Shown here: piece by piece, positions 24,945-33,879 of the stretch
Layout: each line of letters starts with the position of its first letter
How positions within the stretch are numbered: the first letter of the stretch is position 1
Source of the DNA: an uncultured Peptococcaceae bacterium
Lineage (GTDB): Bacteria; Bacillota; Peptococcia; Peptococcales; Peptococcaceae
Length of the DNA: 55,449 nucleotides
Direction of reading: 5' to 3'
NCBI GenBank assembly: GCA_937976375.1
Contig: CALJRU010000015.1
Coordinates: 1 to 55,449 of the forward strand
Made by a program: the position numbers and the translations under genes
The notes under the pieces: model-generated
Seen by the model: the letters and a program-made list of their open reading frames with translations, nothing else
Databases searched by the model: none
What the model was told of the DNA's origin: nothing

Positions 24945-25706
24945 ATGAGTGAAGTGAAGGCAAAATTTGATGTTCGCAATCTAAACCTTCATTATGGAGC
25001 GTTTCACGCATTGAAAGACATCAATATGAAAATTGGTCAAAATGAAATTACTGCATTGATTGGCCCATCTGGGTGCGGTAAATCAACGTTTCTTAAAACG
25101 CTGAATCGTATGCAGGATTTTGTCCCTGACGTTAAAATCGATGGTGAAATCATCATGGATCATCAAGACATTTTCCGTGATATGGATGGTATTGAGCTGC
25201 GTTATAAGGTCGGCATGGTTTTCCAGCAGCCAAATCCATTTCCTAAGAGCGTATATGATAATGTGGCTTATGGACCAAGAATTTTTGGTATTCGCAAAAA
25301 AGCAGATTTGGATGAAATTGTTGAACGCAGTCTTCGACAGGCTGCCATTTGGGATGAATTGAAAGATCGTTTAAAAAAATCGGCTATGGGGTTGTCGGGT
25401 GGTCAGCAGCAGCGTCTATGCATTGCGAGAACGCTGGCAGTGGAACCGGAAGTAATACTGATGGATGAACCAACCAGTGCGTTGGACCCTATTTCGACGT
25501 CAAAAATTGAAGACCTTGCGCTGGAATTGAAGAAAGACTATACTATAGTCATTGTCACTCATAACATGCAGCAAGCAGCACGTATTTCCGATAAAACAGC
25601 GTTCTTTCTATTGGGCGATATGGTGGAATTTAATGATACCGGTACATTGTTCGCCAATCCAAAGGACCCACGCACTGAAGAATATATTACAGGGAGATTT
25701 GGTTGA
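24945..25706 (+). CDS. pstB: Phosphate ABC transporter ATPase PstB
   Basis: A 253-residue ABC ATPase energising phosphate uptake through PstCA. It has Walker A GPSGCGKSTF near 43-52, the Q-loop 'VGMVFQQPNPFPKSVYDNVA' near 89-108, signature LSGGQQQR near 150-157, and Walker B VILMDEPTSALD near 170-181. Its stop overlaps the phoU ATG by one base (TGATG), indicating coupling. Confidence 0.97.
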   Translation: MSEVKAKFDVRNLNLHYGAFHALKDINMKIGQNEITALIGPSGCGKSTFLKTLNRMQDFVPDVKIDGEIIMDHQDIFRDMDGIELRYKVGMVFQQPNPFPKSVYDNVAYGPRIFGIRKKADLDEIVERSLRQAAIWDELKDRLKKSAMGLSGGQQQRLCIARTLAVEPEVILMDEPTSALDPISTSKIEDLALELKKDYTIVIVTHNMQQAARISDKTAFFLLGDMVEFNDTGTLFANPKDPRTEEYITGRFG

Positions 25707-26365
25707 TGAGAGACTTATATGTAAGTCAGCTTGAACGGCTGAAAAAGGAAATTGTTGAAATGGCTGCATTGTGTCAGGAAGCGTTGGAAAAGGCTTCTGA
25801 TGCACTTCTTAAAGGCGATGAGAAAAAAGCAAATGATGTTCTAAAATATAGCGTGCTGATCGATGACAAAGAATACGTTGTGGAAGCGTTATGTTCAAGT
25901 TTAATTCTTCAGCAGCAGCCCGTTGCGGGTGATTATCGCTTGATTTCTACGTCATCAAAGATTGTTGTGAATCTTTCCCGTATTGGTACACAGGCCGTGG
26001 ATATTGGCGAAATTGTACTTCGTAAAGAATATAATAAGCGCCCGGTGACGTTGGATTATTTCAAAGAATTGGCACGCGATGCTCAGAAAATGATTCGCGA
26101 TGTTATGCAGGCGTTTGAAGAAAAGAATGTTGTATTGGCCCGTGAAGTTAAAGCATATGATGATGTTGTGGATGAACATTTCTACAAGACGAAACACAAT
26201 CTTGCAGGAATGTTAAAACAGGCAGATTCTCGCGAAGAAACAGACTATGCACTTGATCTTTTGATGATTGACAAGTATTATGAACGTATTGGGGATCATG
26301 TGGTTAAGATCGCCGAAGCTGTTGAATATTATGTGACAAACCAAATGCCAAAAGCAAACGATTGA
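25706..26365 (+). CDS. phoU: Phosphate transport regulator PhoU
   Basis: A 219-residue all-helical protein of two three-helix bundles, residues about 5-105 and 115-215, each with the PhoU metal-site signature type ('ISTSSKIVVNLSRIGTQAVDI' region near 91-110, 'DLLMIDKYYERIGDHVVKIAEAVEY' region near 187-211). PhoU links PstB activity to the sensor kinase and limits phosphate uptake. I use the ATG at 25706, which overlaps the pstB stop; the ribosome binding site AGGGAG lies within pstB. Confidence 0.95.
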   Translation: MRDLYVSQLERLKKEIVEMAALCQEALEKASDALLKGDEKKANDVLKYSVLIDDKEYVVEALCSSLILQQQPVAGDYRLISTSSKIVVNLSRIGTQAVDIGEIVLRKEYNKRPVTLDYFKELARDAQKMIRDVMQAFEEKNVVLAREVKAYDDVVDEHFYKTKHNLAGMLKQADSREETDYALDLLMIDKYYERIGDHVVKIAEAVEYYVTNQMPKAND

Positions 26366-26389
26366 TCACCTCCAGGGAGGGAGCGAACA

Positions 26390-27061
26390 GTGATCTACTG
26401 TGTTGAAGACGAATCTGGTATTCGTAATATGATGGTATATACCTTGGAAGCAGCAGGGCTCCAAGCAAAAGGGCTTGAAGATGGCGCTGCACTTTATGCA
26501 GCGTTGAAGGAGCAGATTCCAAGTTTAATCATTCTTGATATTATGCTGCCAGATGAAGATGGAATCTCGATTCTGAAAAAATTACGTGTACAATCTAGTA
26601 CGCAGCGTGTGCCAGTGATTATGGCCACTGCAAAAAGCAGCGAATATGATAAAGTTGTTGGTCTCGATTCAGGGGCAGATGACTATTTGGTGAAGCCGTT
26701 TGGGATGATGGAAATGGTATCCCGTGTTCGTGCGGTATTGCGCCGTTCTGCTCAGGAGAAAGTGCCAGCCATTCAGTTGGGAAAATTGTATCTCAACCCA
26801 AGTGCACACGTTGTTATGATTGATGGAGAGCCCATCGAGCTCACGTACAAAGAATTTGAGATGCTGTATATGCTGATGTCGAATCCTGGACGTGTATTCA
26901 CCCGTCAGCAGTTTTTGACCTGTATCTGGGATCAGGACTATGATGGTGAGACACGCACAGTTGACGTCCATATTCGAAATCTGCGTCAAAAACTCGGAGC
27001 ATGCGGCAATTATATCAGCACCGTTCGTGGTGTGGGTTACCGTATGGAGGTAAGCGAGTGA
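26390..27061 (+). CDS. phoP: Phosphate-response OmpR-type regulator
   Basis: A 223-residue response regulator. The receiver domain has acidic residues near 6-7, the phosphorylated Asp50 in IILDIMLPDEDG and Lys102 in DYLVKPFG; the OmpR/PhoB winged helix covers about 125-222 ('LTYKEFEMLYMLMSNPGRVF', 'VDVHIRNLRQKLG'). It starts with GTG at 26390 behind GGGAGG. The receiver begins unusually short (VIYCVED). It is encoded with pst genes and a kinase, so it is most likely the PhoP/PhoB that binds the PHO-box-like repeats before pstS. That specificity is inference from context. Confidence 0.88.
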   Translation: MIYCVEDESGIRNMMVYTLEAAGLQAKGLEDGAALYAALKEQIPSLIILDIMLPDEDGISILKKLRVQSSTQRVPVIMATAKSSEYDKVVGLDSGADDYLVKPFGMMEMVSRVRAVLRRSAQEKVPAIQLGKLYLNPSAHVVMIDGEPIELTYKEFEMLYMLMSNPGRVFTRQQFLTCIWDQDYDGETRTVDVHIRNLRQKLGACGNYISTVRGVGYRMEVSE

Positions 27062-28731
27062 AAAAACGTATCTTTTTCACAGTCTTTGGCACAGCGTTGG
27101 TCACTGTTTTGGTAAGCTTGGTTCTATTGGTAGGCTTTACCTATCGTTATATCAACGAGGATACCAAAGGGCAATTGTTGGCTCAGTTGGACTATTTGGT
27201 TCAAGGTGTTGAGAATGATGGCTTGAACTATTTAGAACAACTTGAGAACAACAGTTATCGTATTACATGGATCGCAGCCGATGGCGCGGTCCTTTTTGAT
27301 AATAGAAACGATATTAAGAATATGGAGAACCACGCAGATCGCGAAGAATTTATCGAAGCGAAAGAAAAAGGCATTTCTGAAGTTGAACGTGAATCGACAA
27401 CGATGACATCAAGATTGATTTATGCAGCGGAGGAACTGTCTGATGGTACAGTTTTACGCGTCGCGGTTAATAATATTTCTTTAGGCGGCGTGTTGTGGAT
27501 GTTGGCAGGGCCCGCCGTGATTTTGATTCTATGTATTCTTTTAATGGCAACTTTTGTGGCGCGGCGATTGTCACGGCGCATTGTTGACCCGCTCAATGAT
27601 CTTGATCTTGACCATCCGCTTGCGAATGATACGTATGAGGAACTGCTGCCGTTGCTGCAGCGTATTGAACAGCAGCATAAAGAAATTGCTGATCAGGCAG
27701 TACTTTTAGACCAGCAGCGGAATGAGTTTCAAACGGTCATCGACTATATGCGAGAAGGATTGGTTGTACTCAATCAAGAGGGCCGCATTTTGCTGATCAA
27801 TTGCAGTGGGCGCAGACTTTTGAGAGCGATGGACCAAGAGGAAGATGCTGGTGACGATGAAATGATCGTCAGCCGAGATTCAATGGTTGCGGGATTGCTG
27901 GAAAAAGCTTATGATGGAAAGACGTCCAGTGCCAGCGTCATCATCAATGATCGAACCTATGAAATTCATGCCAGCCCTATTGAATCAGAAGAGTGTGTTC
28001 ATGGTGTTGTCTTGTTCTTCGTAGATGTCACAGAAAAAGTGGAAGCTGAACAATTGCGGCGTGAATTCAGCGCCAATGTTTCCCATGAATTGAAAACACC
28101 GCTGCACAGCATTTCAGGTTGCGCAGAATTGTTGTTGAGTGGCATGGTGAAAGAAGAGGATGAGCCGCGGTTCTTAAAACAAATTTATGATGAAGCGCAG
28201 CATATGGTGTCTTTGATTGAAAACATCATAAAAATTTCACGTTTGGATGAAGAGGCCGATGCTTTGCCTGTTGACAAAGTGGATTTGTATGAAGTGGCAC
28301 AATCCGTGGTGAAACAGTTAAAGCCGCGCGCTGAGACACGTGGCATTCTCATGGATTTGAGTGGCACGCATGTGGTCATTAAAGGTGCAAAAACTCTTTT
28401 GTATGAAATGATCTATAATCTTTGCGACAATGCCATTAAATACAATGTAGAAAATGGCACCATTTCAGTTAATGTAAAAAAGACCAAGGATGCAGCTGTG
28501 GTTAAGGTTAAAGACACTGGCTGTGGAATTTCAGAAGATCAACAGGATCGCATTTTCGAGCGTTTCTATCGCGTCGATAAAAGTCATTCACGTGCCAGCG
28601 GCGGTACAGGATTGGGCCTGTCGATTGTGAAACATGCGGCTATTTGGCACAATGCAACCATTAAAGTGAAGAGTAAGCTGGGCAAGGGGACAACGTTCAT
28701 TGTGCGTTTTCCTATGAAAAATAAAAAATAA
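27058..28731 (+). CDS. phoR: Phosphate-response sensor histidine kinase
   Basis: A 557-residue membrane kinase. TM1 lies near 5-28 and TM2 near 143-168, with an extracytoplasmic domain between, then a HAMP-like linker, a PAS domain near 225-325, and the kinase core: His343 in FSANVSHELKTP, NLCDNAIKYN near 456-465, VKDTGCGIS near 484-492 and GGTGLGLSIVKHA near 516-528. This is the PhoR layout. The start GTG 27058 overlaps the regulator stop by 4 bp (GTGA) with GGAGG upstream; the longer upstream frame lies inside the regulator gene. A terminator follows. Confidence 0.9.
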   Translation: MKKRIFFTVFGTALVTVLVSLVLLVGFTYRYINEDTKGQLLAQLDYLVQGVENDGLNYLEQLENNSYRITWIAADGAVLFDNRNDIKNMENHADREEFIEAKEKGISEVERESTTMTSRLIYAAEELSDGTVLRVAVNNISLGGVLWMLAGPAVILILCILLMATFVARRLSRRIVDPLNDLDLDHPLANDTYEELLPLLQRIEQQHKEIADQAVLLDQQRNEFQTVIDYMREGLVVLNQEGRILLINCSGRRLLRAMDQEEDAGDDEMIVSRDSMVAGLLEKAYDGKTSSASVIINDRTYEIHASPIESEECVHGVVLFFVDVTEKVEAEQLRREFSANVSHELKTPLHSISGCAELLLSGMVKEEDEPRFLKQIYDEAQHMVSLIENIIKISRLDEEADALPVDKVDLYEVAQSVVKQLKPRAETRGILMDLSGTHVVIKGAKTLLYEMIYNLCDNAIKYNVENGTISVNVKKTKDAAVVKVKDTGCGISEDQQDRIFERFYRVDKSHSRASGGTGLGLSIVKHAAIWHNATIKVKSKLGKGTTFIVRFPMKNKK

Positions 28732-28745
28732 ATTTGTATGATTAG

Positions 28746-28775
28746 AAGGAGACCGATTGTGGTCTCCTTTTTATG
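28746..28775 (+). terminator. Rho-independent terminator after phoR
   Basis: Stem AAGGAGACC / GGTCTCCTT with a 6-nt loop and a following T-run ends the pst-pho operon. Confidence 0.85.
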
Positions 28776-28804
28776 TAATTATCGAGCACTAATTTAGAAT
28801 ACAT

Positions 28805-28833
28805 TTGCTAATTTGGGGAACGTCGATTATACT
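28805..28833 (+). promoter_or_regulatory. Promoter of the DUF1836 gene
   Basis: -35 TTGCTA (28805-28810), 17-bp spacer, -10 TATACT (28828-28833), 22 bp before the start codon, with GGAGGGG between. Confidence 0.65.
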
Positions 28834-28855
28834 ATAGAAGGAAGGAGGGGATTCA

Positions 28856-29473
28856 ATGATTGAATATTCCCAGGAATTGAATGAATGGGCAAAGGAACTC
28901 GCTGAGTTTCATCTTCCACGTTGGGAAGAACTGCCATCTTTAAACTTGTATATGGATCAAGTTGTCGCTTACATCAATGAAACATTGGAATTTTTGTTGG
29001 TAGATCCTAATACACAAGCCCCAAAAGGTAAAAAAGAAGACCGCCTTTTGACGTCTGCAATGATTAATAATTATGTCAAGCAGCATTTTATTCCAAAACC
29101 TGAGAAGAAACGCTATCATCGTGAGCACCTTGCTTGTTTAATTGTGTATGCTTTATTCAAGCAGGTTTTACCGCTGACAGATATTCAAAAAGGTGTTTAT
29201 TTGCATCTCACTTTATGTGAGCATAATTTCCAAGTGGCTTATGACACTTTTTGTCAGCAGGTAGAAGCCAATCTTGTCTATGTAGCAGACGTTGCGCAGG
29301 GGAAACCTGTTCATGAACTGATTGATTCAGAAATGCCTCAATCTGTTTTGGGAACAGGAATGTCTGCCTTGTCATTGGCTTCAAAGATTTTGGCGCAAAA
29401 AGTATTGGCATTGAATACTCAGGACGATACCATGGATTATGGTGTTGAAATGGTTGCTGAATCAGAAGCATAA
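28856..29473 (+). CDS. DUF1836 protein, probable regulator
   Basis: A 205-residue protein of the DUF1836 family found across Firmicutes. The conserved core is 'LPSLNLYMDQVVAYINETLE' near 26-45, 'LTSAMINNYVKQHFIPKP' near 62-79, and 'KKRYHREHLACLIVYALFK' near 81-99. The second piece resembles a MerR-like helix-turn-helix with its 'xxNYVKxGLIPxP' wing, so DNA binding is plausible, but no member's function is established to my knowledge. It has a strong AAGGAGG site, its own promoter and a shared terminator, so it is monocistronic. Confidence 0.8.
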   Translation: MIEYSQELNEWAKELAEFHLPRWEELPSLNLYMDQVVAYINETLEFLLVDPNTQAPKGKKEDRLLTSAMINNYVKQHFIPKPEKKRYHREHLACLIVYALFKQVLPLTDIQKGVYLHLTLCEHNFQVAYDTFCQQVEANLVYVADVAQGKPVHELIDSEMPQSVLGTGMSALSLASKILAQKVLALNTQDDTMDYGVEMVAESEA

Positions 29474-29481
29474 AATAAGAA

Positions 29482-29528
29482 AAAAGATCCGCATCGAAAA
29501 ATTTGTTTTTCGATGCGGATCTTTTTTA
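29482..29528. terminator. Bidirectional terminator
   Basis: Long stem AAAAGATCCGCATCGAAAA / TTTTTCGATGCGGATCTTTT with a short AT loop, flanked by an A-run and a T-run. It serves both the DUF1836 gene and the convergent gene on the right. Confidence 0.9.
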
Positions 29529-30023
29529 TGCGTCGAGGCCAAACATTAAGGTTAAGCGACGTTTTGCCGATTCGTGCGTGAGTTGTTCAAGTGCAGATTG
29601 AGCACGGTTTTTATCGGCATTTTCTTCATCGAGCATGACAAGCGTTTGGATGTCAAGCAGAAGACGATGCAGATTGTTTTCAATGGATTGGCCATGTTTT
29701 TGCATGGCGATCAGAGAGCCAACAGCAGAGGCTTCGAAAACAGCCAAGTTGGCGTCATCAAGCAAATCTTTGATATAGGTGCTGATCACAATTGGTTCGA
29801 AGGCATCATTGTCACCATCAGCTGGATTGATGCTTTCATCGTTAAGGTCATACAATGCAGCAGCAGCAGCGACGATGAGCGTATCTTCGTCGCTGAGCTG
29901 TTCTTCGACAGCTAATGCTTGAGCAAGTGCAAAGCGTTTCATAATCCGGCTGGCTTGTGCGCGGTCGCTGCCAGCTTTGTCTAAAGCGGTTGCGAGAAGT
30001 ACATTAAGTTTTGCGTTAGTCAT
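29526..30023 (-). CDS. HD-like helical protein lacking HD residues
   Basis: A 165-residue acidic, mostly helical protein. The segment 'RFALAQALAVEEQLSDEDTLIVAAAAALYDL' (in two parts, about 30-60) looks like the start of an HD-type phosphohydrolase, where one expects a metal-binding His in the first helix and 'HD' after the alanine run. Both are missing here (ALYDL in place of LLHDI). If the likeness is real, it is a metal-free, non-catalytic relative; otherwise it is unassigned. It overlaps the thiamine-binding-like gene by 8 bp, so the two are made together. Confidence 0.55.
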   Translation of the reverse strand: MTNAKLNVLLATALDKAGSDRAQASRIMKRFALAQALAVEEQLSDEDTLIVAAAAALYDLNDESINPADGDNDAFEPIVISTYIKDLLDDANLAVFEASAVGSLIAMQKHGQSIENNLHRLLLDIQTLVMLDEENADKNRAQSALEQLTHESAKRRLTLMFGLDA

Positions 30024-30321
30024 GTTGTTTTTCCTCCACAGATTGAATACGTTGTGTCATGTTTTGATATTTATCGCGACGGTCATCAATTTTAACTACA
30101 GTGTACACGCGCTGAATGCCATCGTCAAAAAGTGCTTCCTGCATATTTTGCAGGCAACGGTAGAGATCAGACAGAGAACCTTCCAACACAGTACCCATTG
30201 GATTGAGCTGATAGGTGACATGAGGATCAGCCTTTGCAATATCCAGCACGCGTGCAATGTAAGGGCTGCAGCTGGTAGAACCAGTGCCCATTGGAACAAT
30301 GGTGATTTCCATTAATGCCAT
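30016..30321 (-). CDS. MTH1187/YkoF-type thiamine-binding-like protein
   Basis: A 101-residue ferredoxin-like-fold protein of the MTH1187 (DUF77) family: 'MEITIVPMGTGSTSCSPYIARVLDIA' region at 4-29, 'YQLNPMGTVLEGSLSDLYRC' near 37-56. Members are thought to bind thiamine or related compounds and often form tetramers. The start ATG 30321 has AGGAGGT upstream on the minus strand; MEITIV could also start at residue 4. It is the first of two overlapping genes. No thiamine genes or TPP riboswitch are nearby, so the ligand is open. Confidence 0.75.
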   Translation of the reverse strand: MALMEITIVPMGTGSTSCSPYIARVLDIAKADPHVTYQLNPMGTVLEGSLSDLYRCLQNMQEALFDDGIQRVYTVVKIDDRRDKYQNMTQRIQSVEEKQHD

Positions 30322-30429
30322 AAATTACACCTCCTTGTGAAAAACAAGCAGCGAACAAAAATCAGTGTATGATGCATAAACCAAACAATTTTTTATGCTT
30401 TTTTGGATGGCAATGTCGCTGTTTTTTGC

Positions 30430-30435
30430 TATAAT
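30430..30435 (+). promoter_or_regulatory. -10 element of the DJ-1/PBP operon
   Basis: TATAAT preceded by TGC (extended -10, TTTGCTATAAT), 56 bp before the DJ-1 gene. No good -35 is visible 16-18 bp upstream (ATGGCA at 17 bp). Confidence 0.5.
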
Positions 30436-30491
30436 AGTCTGTAGTTCATAGTATAACATATGAAATGTCATTGTAATAGGAGTGATTATTT

Positions 30492-31070
30492 ATGGAACAA
30501 CGTGTATGTGTATTATTGGCCCCTGGTTATGAAGAGGTGGAGGCTTTAACACCCGTTGATTATCTGCGTCGTGCAGGTGCAACGGTTGATATCATCAGCA
30601 CCATCGAAGACATTACAGTGCCAAGTGCTCACCAAGTCTTGGTTCAGGCAGATTCCTTTTTAGAAGATATTAAGCCAGAGGATTATGATATGATTGTGGT
30701 TCCAGGCGGACTGCCAGGTGTGCCAAATCTGATTGCTAATGAAAAAGTGCTGGCATTTGTAAAAGCTATGGCTGACCAAGGAAAATGGGTGACTTCATTA
30801 TGTGCAGGGCCATCGGTGCTTGATCACGCTGGTGTTTTGGTTGGAAAATGCACCACCTGTTTCCCAGGCTGGGAAGGCAATCTCGTCAATATTGGCAGCT
30901 TCAGTGAAGATACTGTTGTTGTTGACGGTAAAGTGATCACATCTCGCGGTGCTGGCGCAGCTGGTTATTTTGCGTTGGCTCTTGTGGAAGCTTTGTATGG
31001 TGAAGAAAAAGCTGCAGAAGTTAAGAGCACTGTAGTCATGGATATTGTTGAGAAGAACCTCGGTTTATAA
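30492..31070 (+). CDS. DJ-1/PfpI family protein
   Basis: A 192-residue protein of the DJ-1/ThiJ/YajL branch. The nucleophile elbow TSLCAGP puts the reactive Cys at 104, with the partner acidic residue in 'APGYEEVEA' near 10-18 and 'ITSRGAGAAGYFALALVEAL' near 147-166. Members act as oxidative-stress proteins, and glyoxalase, deglycase or chaperone activity has been proposed for several. AGGAG precedes the ATG. The lipoprotein transpeptidase gene begins 36 bp after the stop, with no terminator between. Confidence 0.88.
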   Translation: MEQRVCVLLAPGYEEVEALTPVDYLRRAGATVDIISTIEDITVPSAHQVLVQADSFLEDIKPEDYDMIVVPGGLPGVPNLIANEKVLAFVKAMADQGKWVTSLCAGPSVLDHAGVLVGKCTTCFPGWEGNLVNIGSFSEDTVVVDGKVITSRGAGAAGYFALALVEALYGEEKAAEVKSTVVMDIVEKNLGL

Positions 31071-31106
31071 TTTTTCCTTTTGCAGCGACGATTGTGGGAA
31101 AAGAAA

Positions 31107-32948
31107 ATGAAGAAATTTGCGATTTTATTTTTTTTGATGCTTGCGGCATTAGGCGTATTTTCTGGATGTGAAAGCCAGGAATCAAAAGAGCGTCTTCAAG
31201 AAGTTGAAACGGCCTTAGAGTCGATGGATGCTTCGCAAGTGTATGGGATCTGTGATGAAGAGACCAAAGATGCTGTTTCAGAAGATCAGATAAAAGAACG
31301 TATGAGTGCTGTCTATGATACATTGGCGGTAGAGAGCGTTGATTATGACAACCTATCGAAGAACAAAGATGCGTCAGGTGATGGTAAAACAGTCTATGAT
31401 GCGGATATATTGCTGAAAACTTCCAGCGGAGATATTAAATATACCGCTCAATTGGTTTTCACGGGCAGTGATAAAGATATGCAGCTTGCATGGACACCAG
31501 AAGTGGTCATGACAGGATTAAATGATGACAACACTGTCAATGTTGACGTGACGGAAGGGAAGCGTGGCACCATTTATGCACGTGACGGCGAGGTTCTCGC
31601 TGAAGACAATGCGGATGGCACTCGCTCCTATCCTCAAGGAACGTTGACTGCCTCTTGCGTGGGGTATGTTCGTGCGGCGACTGCTGCTGAGATTGAAAAT
31701 GGAACGGTGGATGCTGTTCCAATCGGCACAGAAGTGGGCCGCAGTGGCTTTGAAAAGGCGTATCAAGATCGTCTTGTTGCGACAAGCGGTATCACTGTGA
31801 CATTAAGTGATGCACCAGATACCGTTATTTTCCAAAGTGAGCCACAAGATGGTGAAGACATTACGACAACCATTGATTTGGAGGCACAACAGTTGGCTGT
31901 TGATACAATCAGTGGTGAAGAGGCTGCTGCTGTTGTTGTTGATCCAACCAATGGGCAGGTGCTGGTAATGGCAGAAGGTTATTCTTATGATCCAACGCAG
32001 TGGCTTGATGAAAATCTTTCCGAAGAAGACTATGCAGCAGCTGTAGAAGGTGGCTATGCACCTGGCAATGGTTTATTTGCTCAGAAAAATACGCCAGGGT
32101 CAACACAAAAATTGCTGACAACATTGATCGGCTTGAATAGTGGAACAATGACCACGGATACTGGTTATGAAATCTACGGCGAAGATTGGGCGCCTCCAGG
32201 TGGCTGGGGAAGTTACAAGGTTCATCGCGTGGTGGAATACAATGGCTGGGTTAATCTGCATGATGCGCTGGTTTATTCAGACAATATTTATTTTGCACGC
32301 TGCGCTTTAGATATGGGATATGATACATTCAACAATGGCATGAAATCTCTTGGTATGGGAGAGAAAGTGCCAGGTGCTTATGATGTGGATACCAGCCAAA
32401 TTACCGCAGATGGTGTCATTGAAGATGGGCATGAGACTGGTTTGGCAGACTCTGCTTATGGACAATATCAGGTTCAAACAACACCACTGCAGCAAGCGCT
32501 GACCTATGCATCATTGCAAAATGGTGGCAAGATCATGAAGCCTTGCTATCTTTTGGATGAAGAACCAGAAGTATGGATTGATACTGGCACCAGTCAGGAA
32601 AACATTGATTTTCTCAAAAATGCGCTGCGTGATGCAGTGACCATGCAGCATCCTTCTGCTGATGCAACCTCGGCAGGTGCAACCATTTATGCAAAAACTG
32701 GGACTGCTGAAATTGGCGTTGATGGCTCCACGAACCTTGGATGGATTTGTGGTGGTGACCTTGATGATCCTCACTGGACAGCGTGCATTCAGGTTAACTA
32801 CGTAGAAAATCGTGGGGGATCTGATGTAAATGCAGCTTATCTGGGACAGTTTATTTCAGAACTGTATAGTGCCCATAATGGTGCTTATGTACCAAGTGGC
32901 ACGCAAACAAGTGATGATGCATCCAAAGCTGACAATACAGCAGCATAA
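31107..32948 (+). CDS. Lipoprotein penicillin-binding transpeptidase, MecA_N type
   Basis: A 613-residue class B PBP. A lipoprotein signal (lipobox VFSGC, Cys21) is followed by an NTF2-like MecA_N domain (about 25-140), a dimerisation region (about 145-270) and the transpeptidase domain with Ser332 in STQK, SDN at 391-393 and KTG at 530-532. This layout is shared with S. aureus PBP2a and B. subtilis PbpC, which have low beta-lactam affinity; that property is not readable here. The active-site tetrad is STQK where most relatives have STFK. I start at ATG 31107; the earlier in-frame start lacks a signal, and the ribosome binding site is weak (GGGAAAAG). Confidence 0.88.
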   Translation: MKKFAILFFLMLAALGVFSGCESQESKERLQEVETALESMDASQVYGICDEETKDAVSEDQIKERMSAVYDTLAVESVDYDNLSKNKDASGDGKTVYDADILLKTSSGDIKYTAQLVFTGSDKDMQLAWTPEVVMTGLNDDNTVNVDVTEGKRGTIYARDGEVLAEDNADGTRSYPQGTLTASCVGYVRAATAAEIENGTVDAVPIGTEVGRSGFEKAYQDRLVATSGITVTLSDAPDTVIFQSEPQDGEDITTTIDLEAQQLAVDTISGEEAAAVVVDPTNGQVLVMAEGYSYDPTQWLDENLSEEDYAAAVEGGYAPGNGLFAQKNTPGSTQKLLTTLIGLNSGTMTTDTGYEIYGEDWAPPGGWGSYKVHRVVEYNGWVNLHDALVYSDNIYFARCALDMGYDTFNNGMKSLGMGEKVPGAYDVDTSQITADGVIEDGHETGLADSAYGQYQVQTTPLQQALTYASLQNGGKIMKPCYLLDEEPEVWIDTGTSQENIDFLKNALRDAVTMQHPSADATSAGATIYAKTGTAEIGVDGSTNLGWICGGDLDDPHWTACIQVNYVENRGGSDVNAAYLGQFISELYSAHNGAYVPSGTQTSDDASKADNTAA

Positions 32949-32960
32949 TAAATGAAATAA

Positions 32961-33000
32961 GCAGTGCCTCTGTTCTGAATGTGCAGAGGCACTGCTTTTT
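32961..33000 (+). terminator. Rho-independent terminator
   Basis: Perfect 12-bp stem GCAGTGCCTCTG / CAGAGGCACTGC with an 11-nt loop, followed by a T-run. It ends the DJ-1/PBP operon. Confidence 0.9.
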
Positions 33001-33131
33001 GCAATTTTGGGTAGTTAGAAGAATTATCAAGAAAATATAGGGAATTGAAAATACTACTTCCCTTATCGGATTTTTTCCTGTATACTGAACGCAGTAAGAA
33101 AATGTTCGTGTTCCTATTTAGGAGGAAAAAA

Positions 33132-33800
33132 ATGAATGACTATGTAATTGACATTGGCGGAGGAAAAGACATTACTCAGCAAGTTATGTCAAAGTTTTCG
33201 CTGAGTTTGCTTCTCATGACTGTTGGCATGATTGTTGGGGCCATGTTTATTCCGCCTGCAGTGGCAGCGGTTATGCCTATTGTTTGCTTTGTAATCTTGC
33301 TGATTGCTTTCTTTGCACGTCGGCGCCAGCGTGCAGCTGAGGGCGGCACGCTTTTCTCTATGAAATTCGTATATGTTTTCGCTGCGTTGGAAGGGGTTGG
33401 CCTCTATCCAGTCATTTTGGCTTACACGCAAGCCATTGGCGCGAAATTGGTTTTGGGCGCTGTAGCAGCGACTTTCGTGCTTTTCTTTGGCTTGGCAACT
33501 TATGCGAAACGTACAGAACGAAACTTCTTGAACCTGGGTTCCATTCTGTTTTTTGGTTTGATCGCGTTGATTTTGGCGTCGATTGTTGGGCTCTTTGTTC
33601 AAGCGACGATCCTGCAGACGGCCATTTGTGCAGGTGGTATTTTGATCTTCAGCGGTTATGTGCTCTATGACATTCAGGTGATGAAGAGCGGCATGATGAG
33701 TGAAGACGACGTTCCTGTCATGGTATTGAATTTGTTCTTAGATTGGATCAACTTGTTGTTGTACATTCTTCATTTGATTGGATTGGTTTCCGATAACTAA
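33132..33800 (+). CDS. Bax inhibitor-1 family membrane protein
   Basis: A 222-residue protein with about seven membrane helices and the Bax1-I/YbhL/YetJ pattern: 'FVYVFAALEGVGLYPVI' near 80-96, 'TYAKRTERNFLNLGSILFFGL' near 120-140, 'LIFSGYVLYDIQVMKSG' near 172-188 and 'ALNLFLDWINLLLYIL'-like C-terminus. The conserved Asp pair expected in the pH-gated calcium-leak members is represented in YDIQ and FLDW. I start at ATG 33132 behind GGAGGA; the upstream extension is unsupported. A -10 TATACT lies at 33081-33086 without a strong -35. Function in bacteria is poorly known. Confidence 0.85.
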   Translation: MNDYVIDIGGGKDITQQVMSKFSLSLLLMTVGMIVGAMFIPPAVAAVMPIVCFVILLIAFFARRRQRAAEGGTLFSMKFVYVFAALEGVGLYPVILAYTQAIGAKLVLGAVAATFVLFFGLATYAKRTERNFLNLGSILFFGLIALILASIVGLFVQATILQTAICAGGILIFSGYVLYDIQVMKSGMMSEDDVPVMVLNLFLDWINLLLYILHLIGLVSDN

Positions 33801-33809
33801 AATATAATG

Positions 33810-33849
33810 ACGCACAGCTTCATCTAATAGTGGGGCTGTGCGTTTTTTT
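33810..33849 (+). terminator. Rho-independent terminator
   Basis: Stem ACGCACAGC / GCTGTGCGT with a 16-nt loop and a T-run follows the Bax inhibitor-like gene. Confidence 0.85.
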
Positions 33850-33879
33850 ATGGTACAATGTCGACAAGGAGGCGATCGA

